A stretch of 64,000 nucleotides of DNA from Pomphorhynchus laevis (Eukaryota > Acanthocephala > Palaeacanthocephala > Echinorhynchida > Pomphorhynchidae), in NCBI GenBank assembly GCA_012934845.2, contig WNNJ02000726.1, positions 124,001-188,000 on the forward strand, given 5' to 3'. Positions 10,006 to 21,711 of the stretch are shown in pieces (positions within the stretch are counted from its first letter, which is position 1; every line of letters begins with the position of its first letter). The notes below the pieces were generated by a model. The model searched no databases. It was not told where the DNA came from and saw nothing but the letters and a program-made list of their open reading frames with translations. Made by a program: the position numbers and the translations under genes.

Positions 10006-11376
10006 ATGGTATTTCAAATGTTGTAGAAAATTTTATCTATAACTTGATATATATTTAATAATCAATTGGAAAATTTCAATCTGAATATTAAAGATAAATA
10101 TCATAATTTAATGAAATGGGATTTTAAAGAATTTATTATTAAAAGTTTTGAGATTCTCAAGGAATACAGCAATTTAATTTTTAGTATGAATAAAAATTTC
10201 TACTCTTATGATAAGATGGAAGGTAAAAAGTATAACTTCATGGTAATTAGAGAAGATGAGAAAAAATATCTTAGCTATGAAGATGCTAATATAGATGGCG
10301 GAAACATTAGGACGATATTCTTCTCTCAGATAGAGACATTTGAACATTTTTGAATTATATTCTAGTATTTCATTTGTAACAAAAATTATAACAAAATATA
10401 AGGAAATCACTTTCTTGTTACTCCTTTGAAAAGAAGTGCAAAACTATTTACTTTTATTTGATTAAAATCCGGAAGTAGAAATCCGGTTAGTAGAAATTCC
10501 CTTTGTAGAAAGAAAAGCAAAGTTGAAGGAAAATAAAAGTGCCGCTTCGCAATATAAAACCCCGCTATATATTATATATAACTATTAGTTTAATATAACT
10601 AATTTTATATATCACATTATTTGATATATATAAATTAATTATTTAATTATTAATTAATTATTTCAAAATTTAGGTAAACATAATTGAAACGTAAATATTT
10701 ATTGCATTATTTGAACAAAAAATTAATTTGTATTTTTCACACGATTTTTACTAGGACTAAAATATTTACTACATAAATATTTAAGGAAATAAACTTTTTT
10801 CTATAATAATATTTTTTCTAGGAAATAAAATATGTATTTATATTTATTTTATCTAAACAATAAAATGTTTATAGTCTCTGAATGTATTCCCATAAAGATC
10901 AAGTATAAAACAATAATGTTTTATTGCAAAAGTTGTTGTTTTCTCTTATTGCTATATTACAATTTATTTATTCTTGAAGCGTCAGTAAAATTTGTGATTA
11001 TAACTGGTGGTGGTTTAGTAAAACGTGTGATTTTTAGCAAAATTCATAATAGCTAACAAAATTAGTGATTTTCGAGTCAAACTCGCACTCATGATAACTT
11101 AGTCGCGATCAATAATAAATATAATTTAAATATTATCAAATAATAAATTTGTTTAATATTACATTTCTTATTCTTATTCTCAACTCCAACTTATTTTGTA
11201 ATACCTACTGAAAATTTTGTTTTGCATTGGTTCTGAATTTATAAATTGTGTTCGCTTTTTAAGTTATATCTTTTACAAAGGTGTGCCTTTGATGTTGAAA
11301 GCACAAAAAGAATCATTTAATAAATAAATGTGAAATCGAACCTGTTAGCTTCTTGCTTTTAAGATATAAAGGTTTA
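10006..11376. other. Mostly empty; one short unidentified frame at 10066-10353 (+)
   Basis: The 95-codon frame has no ATG start (TTG) and encodes a lysine- and asparagine-rich peptide with no domain I recognise. It may be a decayed exon or chance. 10470-11376 is AT-rich. CTTTTAAG at 11355-11362 could be a splice acceptor for the next gene. Confidence 0.3.
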
Positions 11377-12360
11377 ATGACCGCACAATTTGGCTTATTA
11401 AGTGTGAAATTGTTAAAGTTGTTCGCTTTTATAAGCTTGTTTCATTACAGCCAATCAAACGAACCAGTAAATCACAGCGTTATTCTTCAAAGTTGTCGGC
11501 CTATTTCGTTGACGGTTCCTCAATTTGGATATGTATCTAAGATACAATCATCCATGGTGGTTATATATTCAGTTCCGAATAGTTCCATACCAAAGTGTCG
11601 TTCATGTAAAATTGTTGAAATGACAGTTAACGAAGTATGTAAATTGTGTAAGCCAGCAAAAAACGACAAAATACTAACCTTTGTCAGGCTTAACTATGAT
11701 GATAAAGATGTAGCAATGCTGAAGCTTTTTAAAGAACTTGGCATTACTGAAATACCGGCTATTGAATTCTGGTACAGCGGTAAACGATTCCTGGCTAGTA
11801 GTAATTTAATAACAAAACCGTCAAGGTTAACAGGATGGCTTACTGAAATATCGTCTGGACAGTACATATTCATGTCGAGCAGCAACGATACATTGAATTC
11901 ATTGCTTTTGATTATTACTCTTATGCTATTCTTAACATCAATCGGAGCCTTCTTTATTTATTTGGTAAATAATGTATACTGGATGGATATCCTATTTGAC
12001 TATATATTGACATCGAATAGAATAGGTATCCTTTGTTTATCGATTATCTTTACAGCAATTAGTGGCCAAATGTGGAACCATATGCGTGGAGCTCCGTTTA
12101 TTCATTTCGATGCTAAAGAGAAAGCGATTGGATTCATAAGTAAGGGAACGTCAAGTCAATTGATGATTGAATCTTATATTATACTTTTAATTTACGCCAT
12201 TATCTGTCGAAGCTTGATCTACGTTGACGATTTGGTTCATCATAGAATTGAAAAGCAGGAATGCATTACTCAGGCCGAAGCGAGAAACTCAATGACTGGC
12301 ATAATGGTATTTGTTATAGCGTCAAGCTCACTTATGACCTTATACAGAATGAAAGTTTAA
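11377..12360 (+). CDS. MAGT1: Oligosaccharyltransferase OST3/OST6 subunit (MAGT1/TUSC3 homologue)
   Basis: A 327-residue membrane protein of the ER. OST3/6 subunits of the oligosaccharyltransferase form mixed disulfides with nascent chains so that cysteine-adjacent sequons are glycosylated; vertebrate MAGT1/TUSC3 are also linked to magnesium transport. Seen here: a hydrophobic leader (residues about 8-27), a thioredoxin-like lumenal domain with a CRSC redox motif (74-77) and the expected cis-proline (EIPAI, P127), then four hydrophobic segments at about 174-198, 212-232, 263-285 and 305-322. The family hallmark SGQMWNHMRGAPF spans 229-241. No introns. An in-frame TTG exists at 11353, but the ATG at 11377 puts the leader at the very N-terminus and was chosen. 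The C-terminus is slightly short against vertebrate proteins. Whether it corresponds to MAGT1 or TUSC3 cannot be said; invertebrates usually have one gene. Confidence 0.93.
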   Translation: MTAQFGLLSVKLLKLFAFISLFHYSQSNEPVNHSVILQSCRPISLTVPQFGYVSKIQSSMVVIYSVPNSSIPKCRSCKIVEMTVNEVCKLCKPAKNDKILTFVRLNYDDKDVAMLKLFKELGITEIPAIEFWYSGKRFLASSNLITKPSRLTGWLTEISSGQYIFMSSSNDTLNSLLLIITLMLFLTSIGAFFIYLVNNVYWMDILFDYILTSNRIGILCLSIIFTAISGQMWNHMRGAPFIHFDAKEKAIGFISKGTSSQLMIESYIILLIYAIICRSLIYVDDLVHHRIEKQECITQAEARNSMTGIMVFVIASSSLMTLYRMKV

Positions 12361-12699
12361 CATCCTTTTCAGTGCTGCTTACTTACGCGTTATATGTTAT
12401 ATGAACCCTTTTTCAGTTTTTATGATAAAAACTGAAAAATAACGGTTATCTTACTCTGTCTAATCATACAGATTAATTGCTTCAGAGCCTACAGCTAAGA
12501 TACCTGGTAAGGCTAACTCAAGTGCTTATATGTGACTGTTTCAGTAATTACAACAAATTGTAACGATCTGAAATAACCAATTTGTTCTATAAAACATCTT
12601 TGGCTTTTATTTATTTTTCGCAATCTGTATAATATATTGTGTATATAAAGTCTGTCTTTACAAATTTTAAATGGAAAAGAACATCAACAATTGATCAAA

Positions 12700-12950
12700 A
12701 TTATAATTTCGTATTTACTGATGACCTCTAATTCTTATTTTGATACAACGTCTGTTATTTATTTTTAAATTCATAAAAATGACGTTTATTTTAAATTTCA
12801 ATTTTATTTTTTTTAACTTGATTTAAATTATAAAAAATCTTATAACAATTATTTATTTTTTTAAATTATTAAATTATGATTTAGCATTATTATGTTTTGT
12901 TTATTTTATAATTATATTAAATACGTATACTCAGTTATCTGATTTGATTT
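12700..12950 (+). repeat. Dispersed AT-rich repeat (family R), partial copy
   Basis: Contains GATGACCTCTAATTCTTATT, then ACGTCTGTTATTTATT, then a long AT tract and the end block AATACGTATACTCAGTTATC. The same order recurs (either strand) at 33350-33455 with 35310-35470, 35590-35700, 36614-36818, 38035-38290, 58490-58700, 62430-62640, 62690-63000 and 63045-63250. Non-coding; nonautonomous mobile element likely, class unknown. Confidence 0.7.
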
Positions 12951-13216
12951 CATCAGCAACAGTGAACATTGCCAGGAAACAATAAGGCTATAATTACGAA
13001 ACAACAGCAAATTGCTTAAATGGAAAAGATAGAATTTATTCAAGTAAAGCACAGTACATTTAACTTCATGTGTAACAAATATCAAATCTTCCCGTCCAAT
13101 GCGCTTTTCTGTTTACCCAGCCGATCATATAAAGCATATTTTTATTAATATTATATCATGTATTATAATATTTTAATAATTTTTTTGATTTATAAACTTA
13201 TTATTAATTCAATAAA

Positions 13217-16200
13217 CGTTTACAACTGAGGAGGTTCCCGCAAATGGGCCTTTACATATTTTGCAGTTAACTTTCTTCGACGCATCACTGCCCAAATACG
13301 ATATGTGCTCTCCTACTTGCCCGATAAGAAGTTGAGGCAAGCCTTGCTAAGCATATAGATAGTTTCTCTCGCATGTCGCTGATCACTTCGTGGTACGGAA
13401 TAGACTTTCTAGCTGATATCCTTCGCGCTATAATTTTTCATTAAAGAGTCTGCTGCCTGTCCTATTCCCCCGCTTGTTGAAAACGCCAGCGGAATGAATA
13501 ACCCGTTATCAATTTCTTTTATTCGTTCCTGGTATTTTGAAATTTTGCGATTTTCATGAAATCTGAAGGATGAGCTTGGACAACAGGCATACGATGGAGC
13601 AAAAGTATTGAATACACAAACTTCAAAAAATGACCGCTCCATAATGTTTCCATGCAGTCCTGAGCATGAAAAGTCTAGACGCGCTGATCTGTCTCTCGTA
13701 GTTGTTTGATTCATAAACTTGTGCAATTCCGGAACGGGCTGTAGCATACACTCCATATCCACGTGGTAGTTCGCTTCTCGGGTCATGCTGGTCATAAGAT
13801 CCCTCACTATGTTATGGCGGACAATAGGTACCCCACCGACCTCGCACGATAGCATGTGAATTGTTGTGAACGCTGCCCCACAGCTACACTTATCAGGTGT
13901 GTCATTTGGACACCACCCATATCGAGCGGCAATTGCATCCTTAAAACATATGTTTGACAGATAAAAACCCGTCTCATTAGCGGCCTTGTGATCAGCTAAC
14001 TTGACGCTCCTGTGCATGATGCCGCCTCTATCGCTTGTTTTGTAGTCTCATCAACCGATCTCAACTTTTCGTTTCTCTTCATTCAAATATCATTTCCCCT
14101 TTCCATTATGATTTCTCTTAGAATATTATCTTGCTCTTTATTCAATCCTTGCGCAATCAAGCCCTGCAGAAAAGGTTTACACAATCGAATCGATTGGACG
14201 TACCTTGTCTCTGATAAGTCGGCCGGGTCATCAAAACCTAAACCACCAAATTTTGCTGGCAACAATAAGAATGCGGCTAAAGTCATATCTATATCAGAAA
14301 TTCCGAGTATTTTGGGTAATAAGTTAGAGAAAATACGATCGTGGAGTCTGTCAAATGTCCTCTGAGCAGTTTGACAAGTACGTTGAAGAAATGACCAGTT
14401 TAATTGCGTAGATTTGGTGAACAAGATGTAAGCGATATGTCCATCAGCTTCTGCAATGGCACTTAATTCGTCTATAAGATCACACCACCTATCAACCTTG
14501 CTGTTTATTTCTGAAGCTATGTAGTCGTCCGAGCCGATAAAACTCCCCAGCAGCTTGATCTCCGACCTACAAAGATTTACGTCATTGGAACTAAAGCCAG
14601 ATACCTGTTTAAACTAATCCAAAGTGTGAACTAATAAATTGCACTTATTTGAATTAACTTGAAAGCCATAACGCGGGTCATAGATTTTAAGTGCATCCCA
14701 TACTAAGTACAAATCTGACAGCCTTCTTACAAAGCATGCGTCATCCGCATACCATTGTTGAATTATCATCGGTATTGCTGACTTGATTCTGTTAATCAAT
14801 GACAGTGTCGTTGCTGCAAACGCAGACATTGCGAGTTAGTCCCCTTGAGTAAAACCCTCCGAAGACAAGATGAGTTCATGTCTCACAGACATTGTGGAGG
14901 GATGCATATATTCGTTTTCGAAAATCCGTCTTAAAGCCAGACATATACGGTCCATATTTTTTAAAGCTAAGGATCGGTTTACGCTATTAAAAGCATTTTT
15001 TTGCGTCTATGATTAATACACACATATCTGAAGAGATCATAAACGCATCTCTGACGGAATAGATGATGCACTCTGCTCCGCATCTCTGACCTGCACAAAG
15101 CTGTTTACGTCCAGGAACCGATATTAAATCTTCCCGAATTACATGATTTATGATCTTTCCGGTTATCCTTCTTAACACTTCTCCAATACCGATGGGCCTT
15201 ACACCCGGACACTTGTCTAGGGGAATCAGACGAGAAGCTGTTAGGGCTCAAGAACCAATTGATCAATTTTTTCTGACGCAATGCGACTCGTCATAATTGC
15301 AACTTTTTCAGCCAGTACTTTCGATTCGTTTCCAAACTCCGTTAATAATGATCTCCACATTGAGGCGTCCATACCTGAAGGACCATCTGCGCCCTGAGTT
15401 TCCTTTGAAGTTCGAACAACATATTCGCCTGTTATTTCCTGAAATCTTATAGGATGACTACTTATACAACCTGGGAGAGGCTGTTTAATAATCTCAGTGT
15501 TCGTTGCTTCAGCGTTGGAGGGGATGGAGCTCCACGAGCTTCTGTCTTACCGTTGTAATGTCGATAACATCTTCCAGATGAAGCACGGCAGCCCGTCCAC
15601 ACGAATCACCAAGTAATCGCGCAGCCTGTATAATGTTACCATGTTTAACCAGGTTAATTGTTGTCTTGCTTGTGTCCTCGTTATCGTTTCTTTAGAATTT
15701 GATCCGTTCTTGTAAGTATTCAGCTTTAACAAACATATCGTAGAAGTTGCCTTGTTTCTAATCCCGAATCCGCTTATCTAGTATCTTACGTACTACGGTC
15801 GTCCGTCGCATATATGTATTTTGAAGAACTAATTGACACATTACGGCCAGCAACTTTAGTGATAGTGTATCGTCCAAAGAAACATTAGAAAATCTGTCGA
15901 TTAATTGTGCGACCATGTCTACGAAGTCATGACTGGCATTGCATCTGAGAAGGCGGAGTAAATTCGGTCGCCATAATATTACTAGGTCATAAATAGCATT
16001 GAGACTGAACGCTTCATTGATTGAGTTGCATGCACTAGGTGGTGAAATTTGCAAGTTATGCATATTACCAACCCCGTTAATACGATTGGGCTCCGGATGA
16101 TGTAACTCCGCAATTGTCGCTGAATTTCTATTTGCACAATTCGGAGCAGCGCAATTAATGCATGTTTTCTTTGATTTTGCGCATCTGCATCCTTTACAGA

Positions 16201-16262
16201 CAGCAGCCTGCCCGTTGCAGTTGCAGCACCGAGGATGCGATGTCGGTTTGCCCCGTGTCATT
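13217..16262 (-). mobile_element. RLE-type retrotransposon, decayed full-length copy
   Basis: Reading leftwards: a cysteine cluster (RCCNCNGQAAVCKGCRCAKS, from 16261), RT pieces near 15400-14600 (including WYADDACF), an RT-to-nuclease linker at 14424-14083, and the zinc knuckle plus nuclease at 14017-13409 (CSCGAAFTTIHMLSCEVGG, then RSARLDFSCSGLHG). Several frameshifts and stops. The 3' tail motif CCCGCAAATGGGCC is at 13237-13250, as in the neighbouring copy. Head-to-tail with the intact copy to its right. Confidence 0.85.
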
Positions 16263-16390
16263 AAATTTCAAAGTTGTAAGTAAATGGTTGGCAGCTCAAT
16301 TGGAAGTGTAAGTAGTTGATTAATTGTAAGTAGTATTATTAATATAGTAATATTATATAGTAATATTATATATATATATATTATAATCTA

Positions 16391-19300
16391 TTATTATTTT
16401 ACAATCTCTGGGTTACCCGCAAATGGGCCCGTAAATGATAATTAAGTTCAGTTTGGGTTCAAAATTCTGGACGTCCGATTGCAGATCGCGTTCCTCTGAT
16501 GCATCGCGATGTCATTTTTGCAAGTAATAGGCCTAGACGCGTTCTAAGCTTTGTAAGCTCGTCGGGGTATCTGCTTGCTCGCTTATTTGCCAATTTAGAT
16601 GCGATCCGTCTTAAAAGTTGTGTGGCATTTTCACCGCTTCCACCTGAGAATGAGAAGACGGCGGGTACAAGAGACCCCCGCTCGAACTCTGTTATTCTTT
16701 CGAGATATTTACTGCGCTTTCGCTGTTGGTGGTACTTATAGCAGGACTCTGGTGTCTTGGAGGAGTTGGACTGAGCGAAAGCGTTAAACACGCAAATGTC
16801 GAAGAAAGTTCGCTCACTCCTATCACCATACAACCCTGAGCATGCAATGTCGAGCCTAGCATCACGGTCTTTTGTCGTTAAGCCGTTTCTAAAGTCAAAG
16901 TTTGGCGGGACTGGTGTAAGCAGCGGCTCGACTTGTACGTTATACGATGTTTCTGTTAGCTGATAGGCAATAAAATCGCGCACGGCATCGTGTCGCATCG
17001 ACGGAAGCCCACCGAATGGGCATGAGAGAGCATGGGCAACTGTATTAATCTGCCTACATTTACATTGAGTTGGTGCGGATTTAGGCGTAATTCCGTATCT
17101 AGAAGAAATAGAATCACAAAACTCGATGTTACTTAATCGAGTTGCTCGATCGAATGTAGGATATCCGGATAGCCATGACGAAGCCCCTGTTGTTGAAGCA
17201 TGCTCAATTGCGGTACACAGAATTCCACTCGCATTGCTCAAAATATCTTCTTGGTCTAGCTTTTCACTAGAGGCTTTTGCTGCCCGTAGATTTTTAATAA
17301 TTGTCTCCTGCATAGAATTAAGTACCGATCCAATATATCCTTGTATGTTTGGCTCACACACTGAGGTCGATGATCGATATTCGTTGCTTGGTAACGTGGA
17401 CGGATCTCTAATGCATAAACCGCCGTTGCGAAAACTCAACTGGCATGTGCGCCATAAGATATCGTCTTGAGAAATATCAATGTTAAAAAGATGTGATATT
17501 GTAGACTTTAGTTTCAGTGTCAGAGGTGTGAACCACGCAGAGGGGCATTCATAGCATCGTTGAGTATGTGTCCATTTATGCTGAATAGACTTAATTAAGC
17601 ACACGTATGCAACCTGAGTGTCTAACTCTCCTACTTTCTTCAACTGTGACACTAATGTGCAAAGGGAGGAAACTGATGATCGTATAAACGTCTCTATGTA
17701 TTCGGCTGATCCGATTGGTACTCCAAGAACGGGTAAGCCATCCTCAACGATGGAGACTCCAGCGTTATCAAGTAACGATTGGAAAGTCGAGATGTCGTTC
17801 CCGTTGGAATATACCTTGCATTTTTCCGGATTCAAGTGTACGCCATATGAGGGGCCGAAGGATTGAAGCAACTTAAATGCTTCAATGACATCTTGTGGGG
17901 AACCTATGAGGTTGCCGTCGTCTGCGTACCATAACTGTTTAATGTTTGGGCAAGTTCTTTTGATACGGAGTAGTAACGGAAGTGTTGCAGAGGCAAATGC
18001 TGCCATCGAAAAGACGTCGCCCTGTGTAAATCCTTCAGCAGATAGTAAGAATTCACTGTCAATTGTTAGCAGTGTCGGCTTTCTGTATAGGTTAGAAAGG
18101 ACTGTGTTCAATGCTGGACAGATATTTGGCATGTTTGAGAGAGCGGTCATTCTATTCACTCTGTTGAATGCGTTGTCAGCATCTATTGTGAGTAGCACGA
18201 ATGTAGGATTTCTCTTCAACGAGTCACGAATACCGTGAATAACACATTCGGTGCCAGCACGCTGCGAGGCGCAGAATTGGACGTTCCCGCATATTGTTTG
18301 CAGTTGGGGTGATATTATTTTCAATATTGATTTAGATATAATGCGTCTGGAAACATCTCCTATTCCTATAGGACGTACGCCAGGATTTTTGCTAAGAGGA
18401 ATAAGGCGACTAGCGGTGAAGGCTGTCATCGACTCCTGTGAGATTGGATTTAATGCTAATTGTCGAGCGAAAGATGCAAGTGATTCAGCTAGACGTTTCG
18501 ATTCTGCCCCAAAGTCAACCAACATTCGATGCCATGCTCTTGCATCTAATCCGGACGGGCCCGCTCCTCCCTTTACTTTCTTAGAGTTGGCAACGATCAG
18601 TTCAAAGTCAATAGAATCAAATGCAACTGGGTGAAACTCAGGAATGTCATCGATAGGCCTGCGCAGAATGGCGTCATCAGATTTTGCTGAAGCCATCGGA
18701 TGCTTATCAATAAGAATTTGTCTCACTGTTTGGCCGTCTATTATTTCGTCTATTCGAAGAGGATGCCCTGTACCATCATTTGATTCAAGTAATTTGACAG
18801 CAGCTGTCATTTTCCCACCAAGAACAAGCTTCTGAACAGTTTTCAGAATATCATTATTTAGAGGATCATATAGCTTGTGGGAAGACTGAGACTGGAGAAA
18901 ACGAGCTTCGTTGAGCAGCGTTTGCATATCTCCGCTTGTCCAACAATCAAGTCTGCGATCGAGAATTTGTTTTAGTTGCTTAGGGTTCGCTTTAGCAGGG
19001 CGCTGGAGGATTAACTGACTGATGACAACCGCGAGTGAAAGCGAGCAATCGTTTGTGGATGCTAATTCATATATCCGTGCAAGCTCTGAGATAAATCGCT
19101 TAGATCCGATGCATCTTGGTAGTCTAAACAGGTTTGGTTTCCAAAGAATAACTTCATGCAATATCGACTCCACCGAGAGAGTATCTGATGAAGATTGGAG
19201 TTGCGAGATGGTTGCAGTTATAGGCTCAAGTTCTGTCTGAAGAATGTTCTGCGGACTTTTTGTTCCAACGTTTTGAGTTTCAGATGTAGCACGTAAGTGC

Positions 19301-19560
19301 GATGTAAATTGGACATTGGTAGACGCGTGTGTGGACAGCACCGGGTTTTTCCTGGAGCAGTTAGGAGCAGAGCACGTTGTGCAAGGTTTCGAATTGCGCG
19401 CACATTTACAGCGAATACATTTGGCTGCACTCGTGTTGCAGTTGCAGCATTTTGATAGCGAAGAAGGTATTCCTCTAGGCATGTAGCGTCGATTTCAGAG
19501 CGTTGATACTGAGCACAGTGATTCTTTGTTATTGATGGATTAAAAAATTCGAAGGATTGT
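16391..19560 (-). mobile_element. RLE-type retrotransposon, apparently intact copy
   Basis: Contains the uninterrupted 1007-codon frame at 16459-19482, a 3' UTR of about 60 bp ending in the shared tail motif (16416-16429) and an AT-rich stretch. The 5' limit is not clear; I place it near 19560 where similarity to nothing else resumes. No terminal repeats. Confidence 0.75.
16459..19482 (-). CDS. Retrotransposon polyprotein: cysteine-rich domain, reverse transcriptase, restriction-like endonuclease
   Basis: 1007 residues. Residues 12-44 form a CXC-like cluster (KCCNCNTSAAKCIRCKCARN, then CTTCSAPNCSRKN), likely nucleic-acid binding. RT covers about 300-620: GAGPSGLDARAW (306-317), RLIPLSKNPGVRPIG (359-373), palm motif LLTIDADNAFN (430-440), EGFTQGD (483-489) and the catalytic WYADDG (518-523). 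A C-x-C...H...C knuckle (CKCRQINTVAHALSC) ends at about 821, followed by RHD (830-832). The PD-(D/E)XK-like nuclease has RDARLDI (873-879) and FFDICVFN (893-900), with KRSKY downstream. This order matches non-LTR retrotransposons that cut with a restriction-like endonuclease (R2/NeSL style), which reverse-transcribe at a nicked target. Relatives are familiar as unnamed proteins in many invertebrates; I cannot give a clade. No frame break, unlike its neighbours, so a recent insertion. Confidence 0.85.
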   Translation of the reverse strand: MPRGIPSSLSKCCNCNTSAAKCIRCKCARNSKPCTTCSAPNCSRKNPVLSTHASTNVQFTSHLRATSETQNVGTKSPQNILQTELEPITATISQLQSSSDTLSVESILHEVILWKPNLFRLPRCIGSKRFISELARIYELASTNDCSLSLAVVISQLILQRPAKANPKQLKQILDRRLDCWTSGDMQTLLNEARFLQSQSSHKLYDPLNNDILKTVQKLVLGGKMTAAVKLLESNDGTGHPLRIDEIIDGQTVRQILIDKHPMASAKSDDAILRRPIDDIPEFHPVAFDSIDFELIVANSKKVKGGAGPSGLDARAWHRMLVDFGAESKRLAESLASFARQLALNPISQESMTAFTASRLIPLSKNPGVRPIGIGDVSRRIISKSILKIISPQLQTICGNVQFCASQRAGTECVIHGIRDSLKRNPTFVLLTIDADNAFNRVNRMTALSNMPNICPALNTVLSNLYRKPTLLTIDSEFLLSAEGFTQGDVFSMAAFASATLPLLLRIKRTCPNIKQLWYADDGNLIGSPQDVIEAFKLLQSFGPSYGVHLNPEKCKVYSNGNDISTFQSLLDNAGVSIVEDGLPVLGVPIGSAEYIETFIRSSVSSLCTLVSQLKKVGELDTQVAYVCLIKSIQHKWTHTQRCYECPSAWFTPLTLKLKSTISHLFNIDISQDDILWRTCQLSFRNGGLCIRDPSTLPSNEYRSSTSVCEPNIQGYIGSVLNSMQETIIKNLRAAKASSEKLDQEDILSNASGILCTAIEHASTTGASSWLSGYPTFDRATRLSNIEFCDSISSRYGITPKSAPTQCKCRQINTVAHALSCPFGGLPSMRHDAVRDFIAYQLTETSYNVQVEPLLTPVPPNFDFRNGLTTKDRDARLDIACSGLYGDRSERTFFDICVFNAFAQSNSSKTPESCYKYHQQRKRSKYLERITEFERGSLVPAVFSFSGGSGENATQLLRRIASKLANKRASRYPDELTKLRTRLGLLLAKMTSRCIRGTRSAIGRPEF

Positions 19561-19627
19561 AAACTTTTGTAAATAGTTATTTGTTAGCAGCTTAGAATTT
19601 CAAACTGATTTTGTATGTTATTTTATT

Positions 19628-19745
19628 GTATGTTATTTTATCTCAAACTTTTTTTAAGTAATATTATATATTAATATATTTTAATAATAATATCATTAAT
19701 AATATTATTTTTAATAAAAAAAAGTTTGAGAGAAAAATAACATAC
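19628..19745. repeat. Inverted repeat between two head-to-head RLE copies
   Basis: GTATGTTATTTTATCTCAAA (from 19628) pairs with the stretch ending at 19745 (GTTTGAGAGAAAAATAACAT...). About 28-bp imperfect arms enclose an AT-rich centre. It abuts the start of the RLE copy at 19755 and may include its 5' UTR. Confidence 0.7.
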
Positions 19746-19754
19746 ACTCAAAAA

Positions 19755-21711
19755 ATGACGCGTGGTAAACTCTCTAAAGTGAGATTGTGTTGCAATTGTA
19801 ATGGACAGGCGGCTTGCTGCAAAGGCTGCAAATGTGCAAAATCCAAAACTCCCTGTGTAAACCGCCGTGTAGATTTTTGTCATAATCGTCTTATAGGTAA
19901 TAAATTAAAGACCGCTGAGATTTCACTTTCAAGCAGCAAAGATACAAATCAATTAAACAACTTAATAGATACCTATCTTAAACACGAATCTCCAAACAGT
20001 CGCTTACTTCCTACTGTCCTTTCCTATCAATTAAGCGATTTTAATTCACTGCAACCCGAAGCCATTCAGAATTTCTCAGGATATCGTACAAATAATAATT
20101 CCGAAACTGCGTTTGTATCCTGAGTTTATGATTATAAATGGACGCTAATGGTTGTTCATTAGCGTCCAAATCTATTATCGCTCGATTATGCAATGCCAGT
20201 CATACAGTGGTAAAAATTCTCACAGCGTATAGCTGAGAATAAACCAGATGCGAACTTAGCCCTAAAACTTGCTGTTGTCTTTACACAGTGTGTCCTGCAA
20301 CGATTGCTAACCTCCAAAATTTCATTAATTCGTAAGACACTAGAACGTCGTTTAATCTTATGGCAAAGTTGATGCATCGCCGAACTATTTCATGAAGCAA
20401 ATTATCTTCAACACCAGATCTTAAATCAAAATTTTGCAAATGAGAACGACTTTATCAAACATTACCGAAAATTAATTACAAAAGGTCGCTTATCAGCCAG
20501 CACCGCGTTTGTTGAAAACAAAACTGAATCCACAGTATTACATCAAGCGATATAGTAAATGATACAAATGTAAGAACGATTCTTGAAGCTCTACACCCTC
20601 AAGCGGCTGATTGGTATAAGGATGTTTTGTTATCAGAGAGGCTTCCTGGTTCTCTAGATCACCATTCTAGCCGATTTCTTGCAATAGATAATTAATGCAT
20701 AATCAAGGCTTGTAAACGCACTCAAGGTGTTCCGGTCCTTCTGGGCTTGATATTAATAGCTGGACTCAACTTCTCACGAAGGTCGAAAAAGAATTAACAT
20801 GTCTACGCGTATTCTCGAGTTGCTTTGGCAATTCGGATTGCAACAGAATTGATTCCGTCGGATCACTTAGATGCTTTCAAAGCATGTCGTCTTATCGCGC
20901 TAAAGAAAGAGTCAGGAGGAACTCGTCCAATTGCCATTTGCAACACAGAAAGAAGAATTATCATCAATACAATACTTGATATAACAAAGAAAGATATTTA
21001 AGCTGTTGCTTCAAATGCACAATTGGCAGCTGGTCAGAAATAATGCATTGGCCATGCTATACATGCACTTCGCAATGAATTTAATTCTAGCTTATATACA
21101 CCACTACTTTCTGTCGACGCATCTAATGCTTTTAACTCGGTCAATCTAAAGGTCGCGCTGCACAATATAAACTACTCATGTCCGTCCTTTTTTCTCGTTA
21201 TGAAAAATCAATATAAAGAACCTACCAAGTTAATGCTGGGAGTAGATGTAATAATATATTCGACCGAAGGATTTACAAAAGGAGACCCCTTTGCGATGGC
21301 AGCTTTCGCACTATCATCACTACCCCTTATAGAAAACATTTGATGTGATGTGCCGGATATAACGCAAAAAATTGTACGCAGATGATTAAAACTTTATTAG
21401 TTCACTTGATGATTTCACGAAAATATTACACATATTAATCAATGATGGCCAAGATACGGATATTTTGTTAATCCCGAAAAAACCGTATTATTGTCCCGTT
21501 CGCCGATTTCAAAAGATTTACTTCCTTCGCCTGACATAAGAAATAATACTGGTACAATAATACTCGGCGCTCCTATCGGTACAAGAAACTTCGAGAAAGA
21601 ATTCCTAGAGAATCTAGCTTCGAAATGGTCGACACTTATCGATAAATTGGCCACAATAGCTAAAGTTGACCCACACGCTGCCTTCGCTGCCTTCACCGTT
21701 ATCCACACCAA
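19755..21711 (+). mobile_element. RLE-type retrotransposon, third copy, decayed and 3'-truncated
   Basis: Starts with MTRGKLSKVRLCCNCNGQAA at 19755. RT remnants follow, including FTKGDPFAMAAFALSS near 21268 (the EGFTQGD region) and LYADD near 21370, plus LGAPIGTRNFEKEF at 21570. Many stops and shifts. It ends abruptly at about 21711 where CR1-like LINE sequence starts, so the nuclease part is missing. A perfect 12-bp hairpin (20139-20150/20157-20168, loop GTTGTT) interrupts its N-terminal third. Confidence 0.8.

Noticed and set aside
17126-19240. Several plus-strand frames of 60-127 codons
   Set aside because: They are antisense shadows of the 1007-codon retrotransposon frame.
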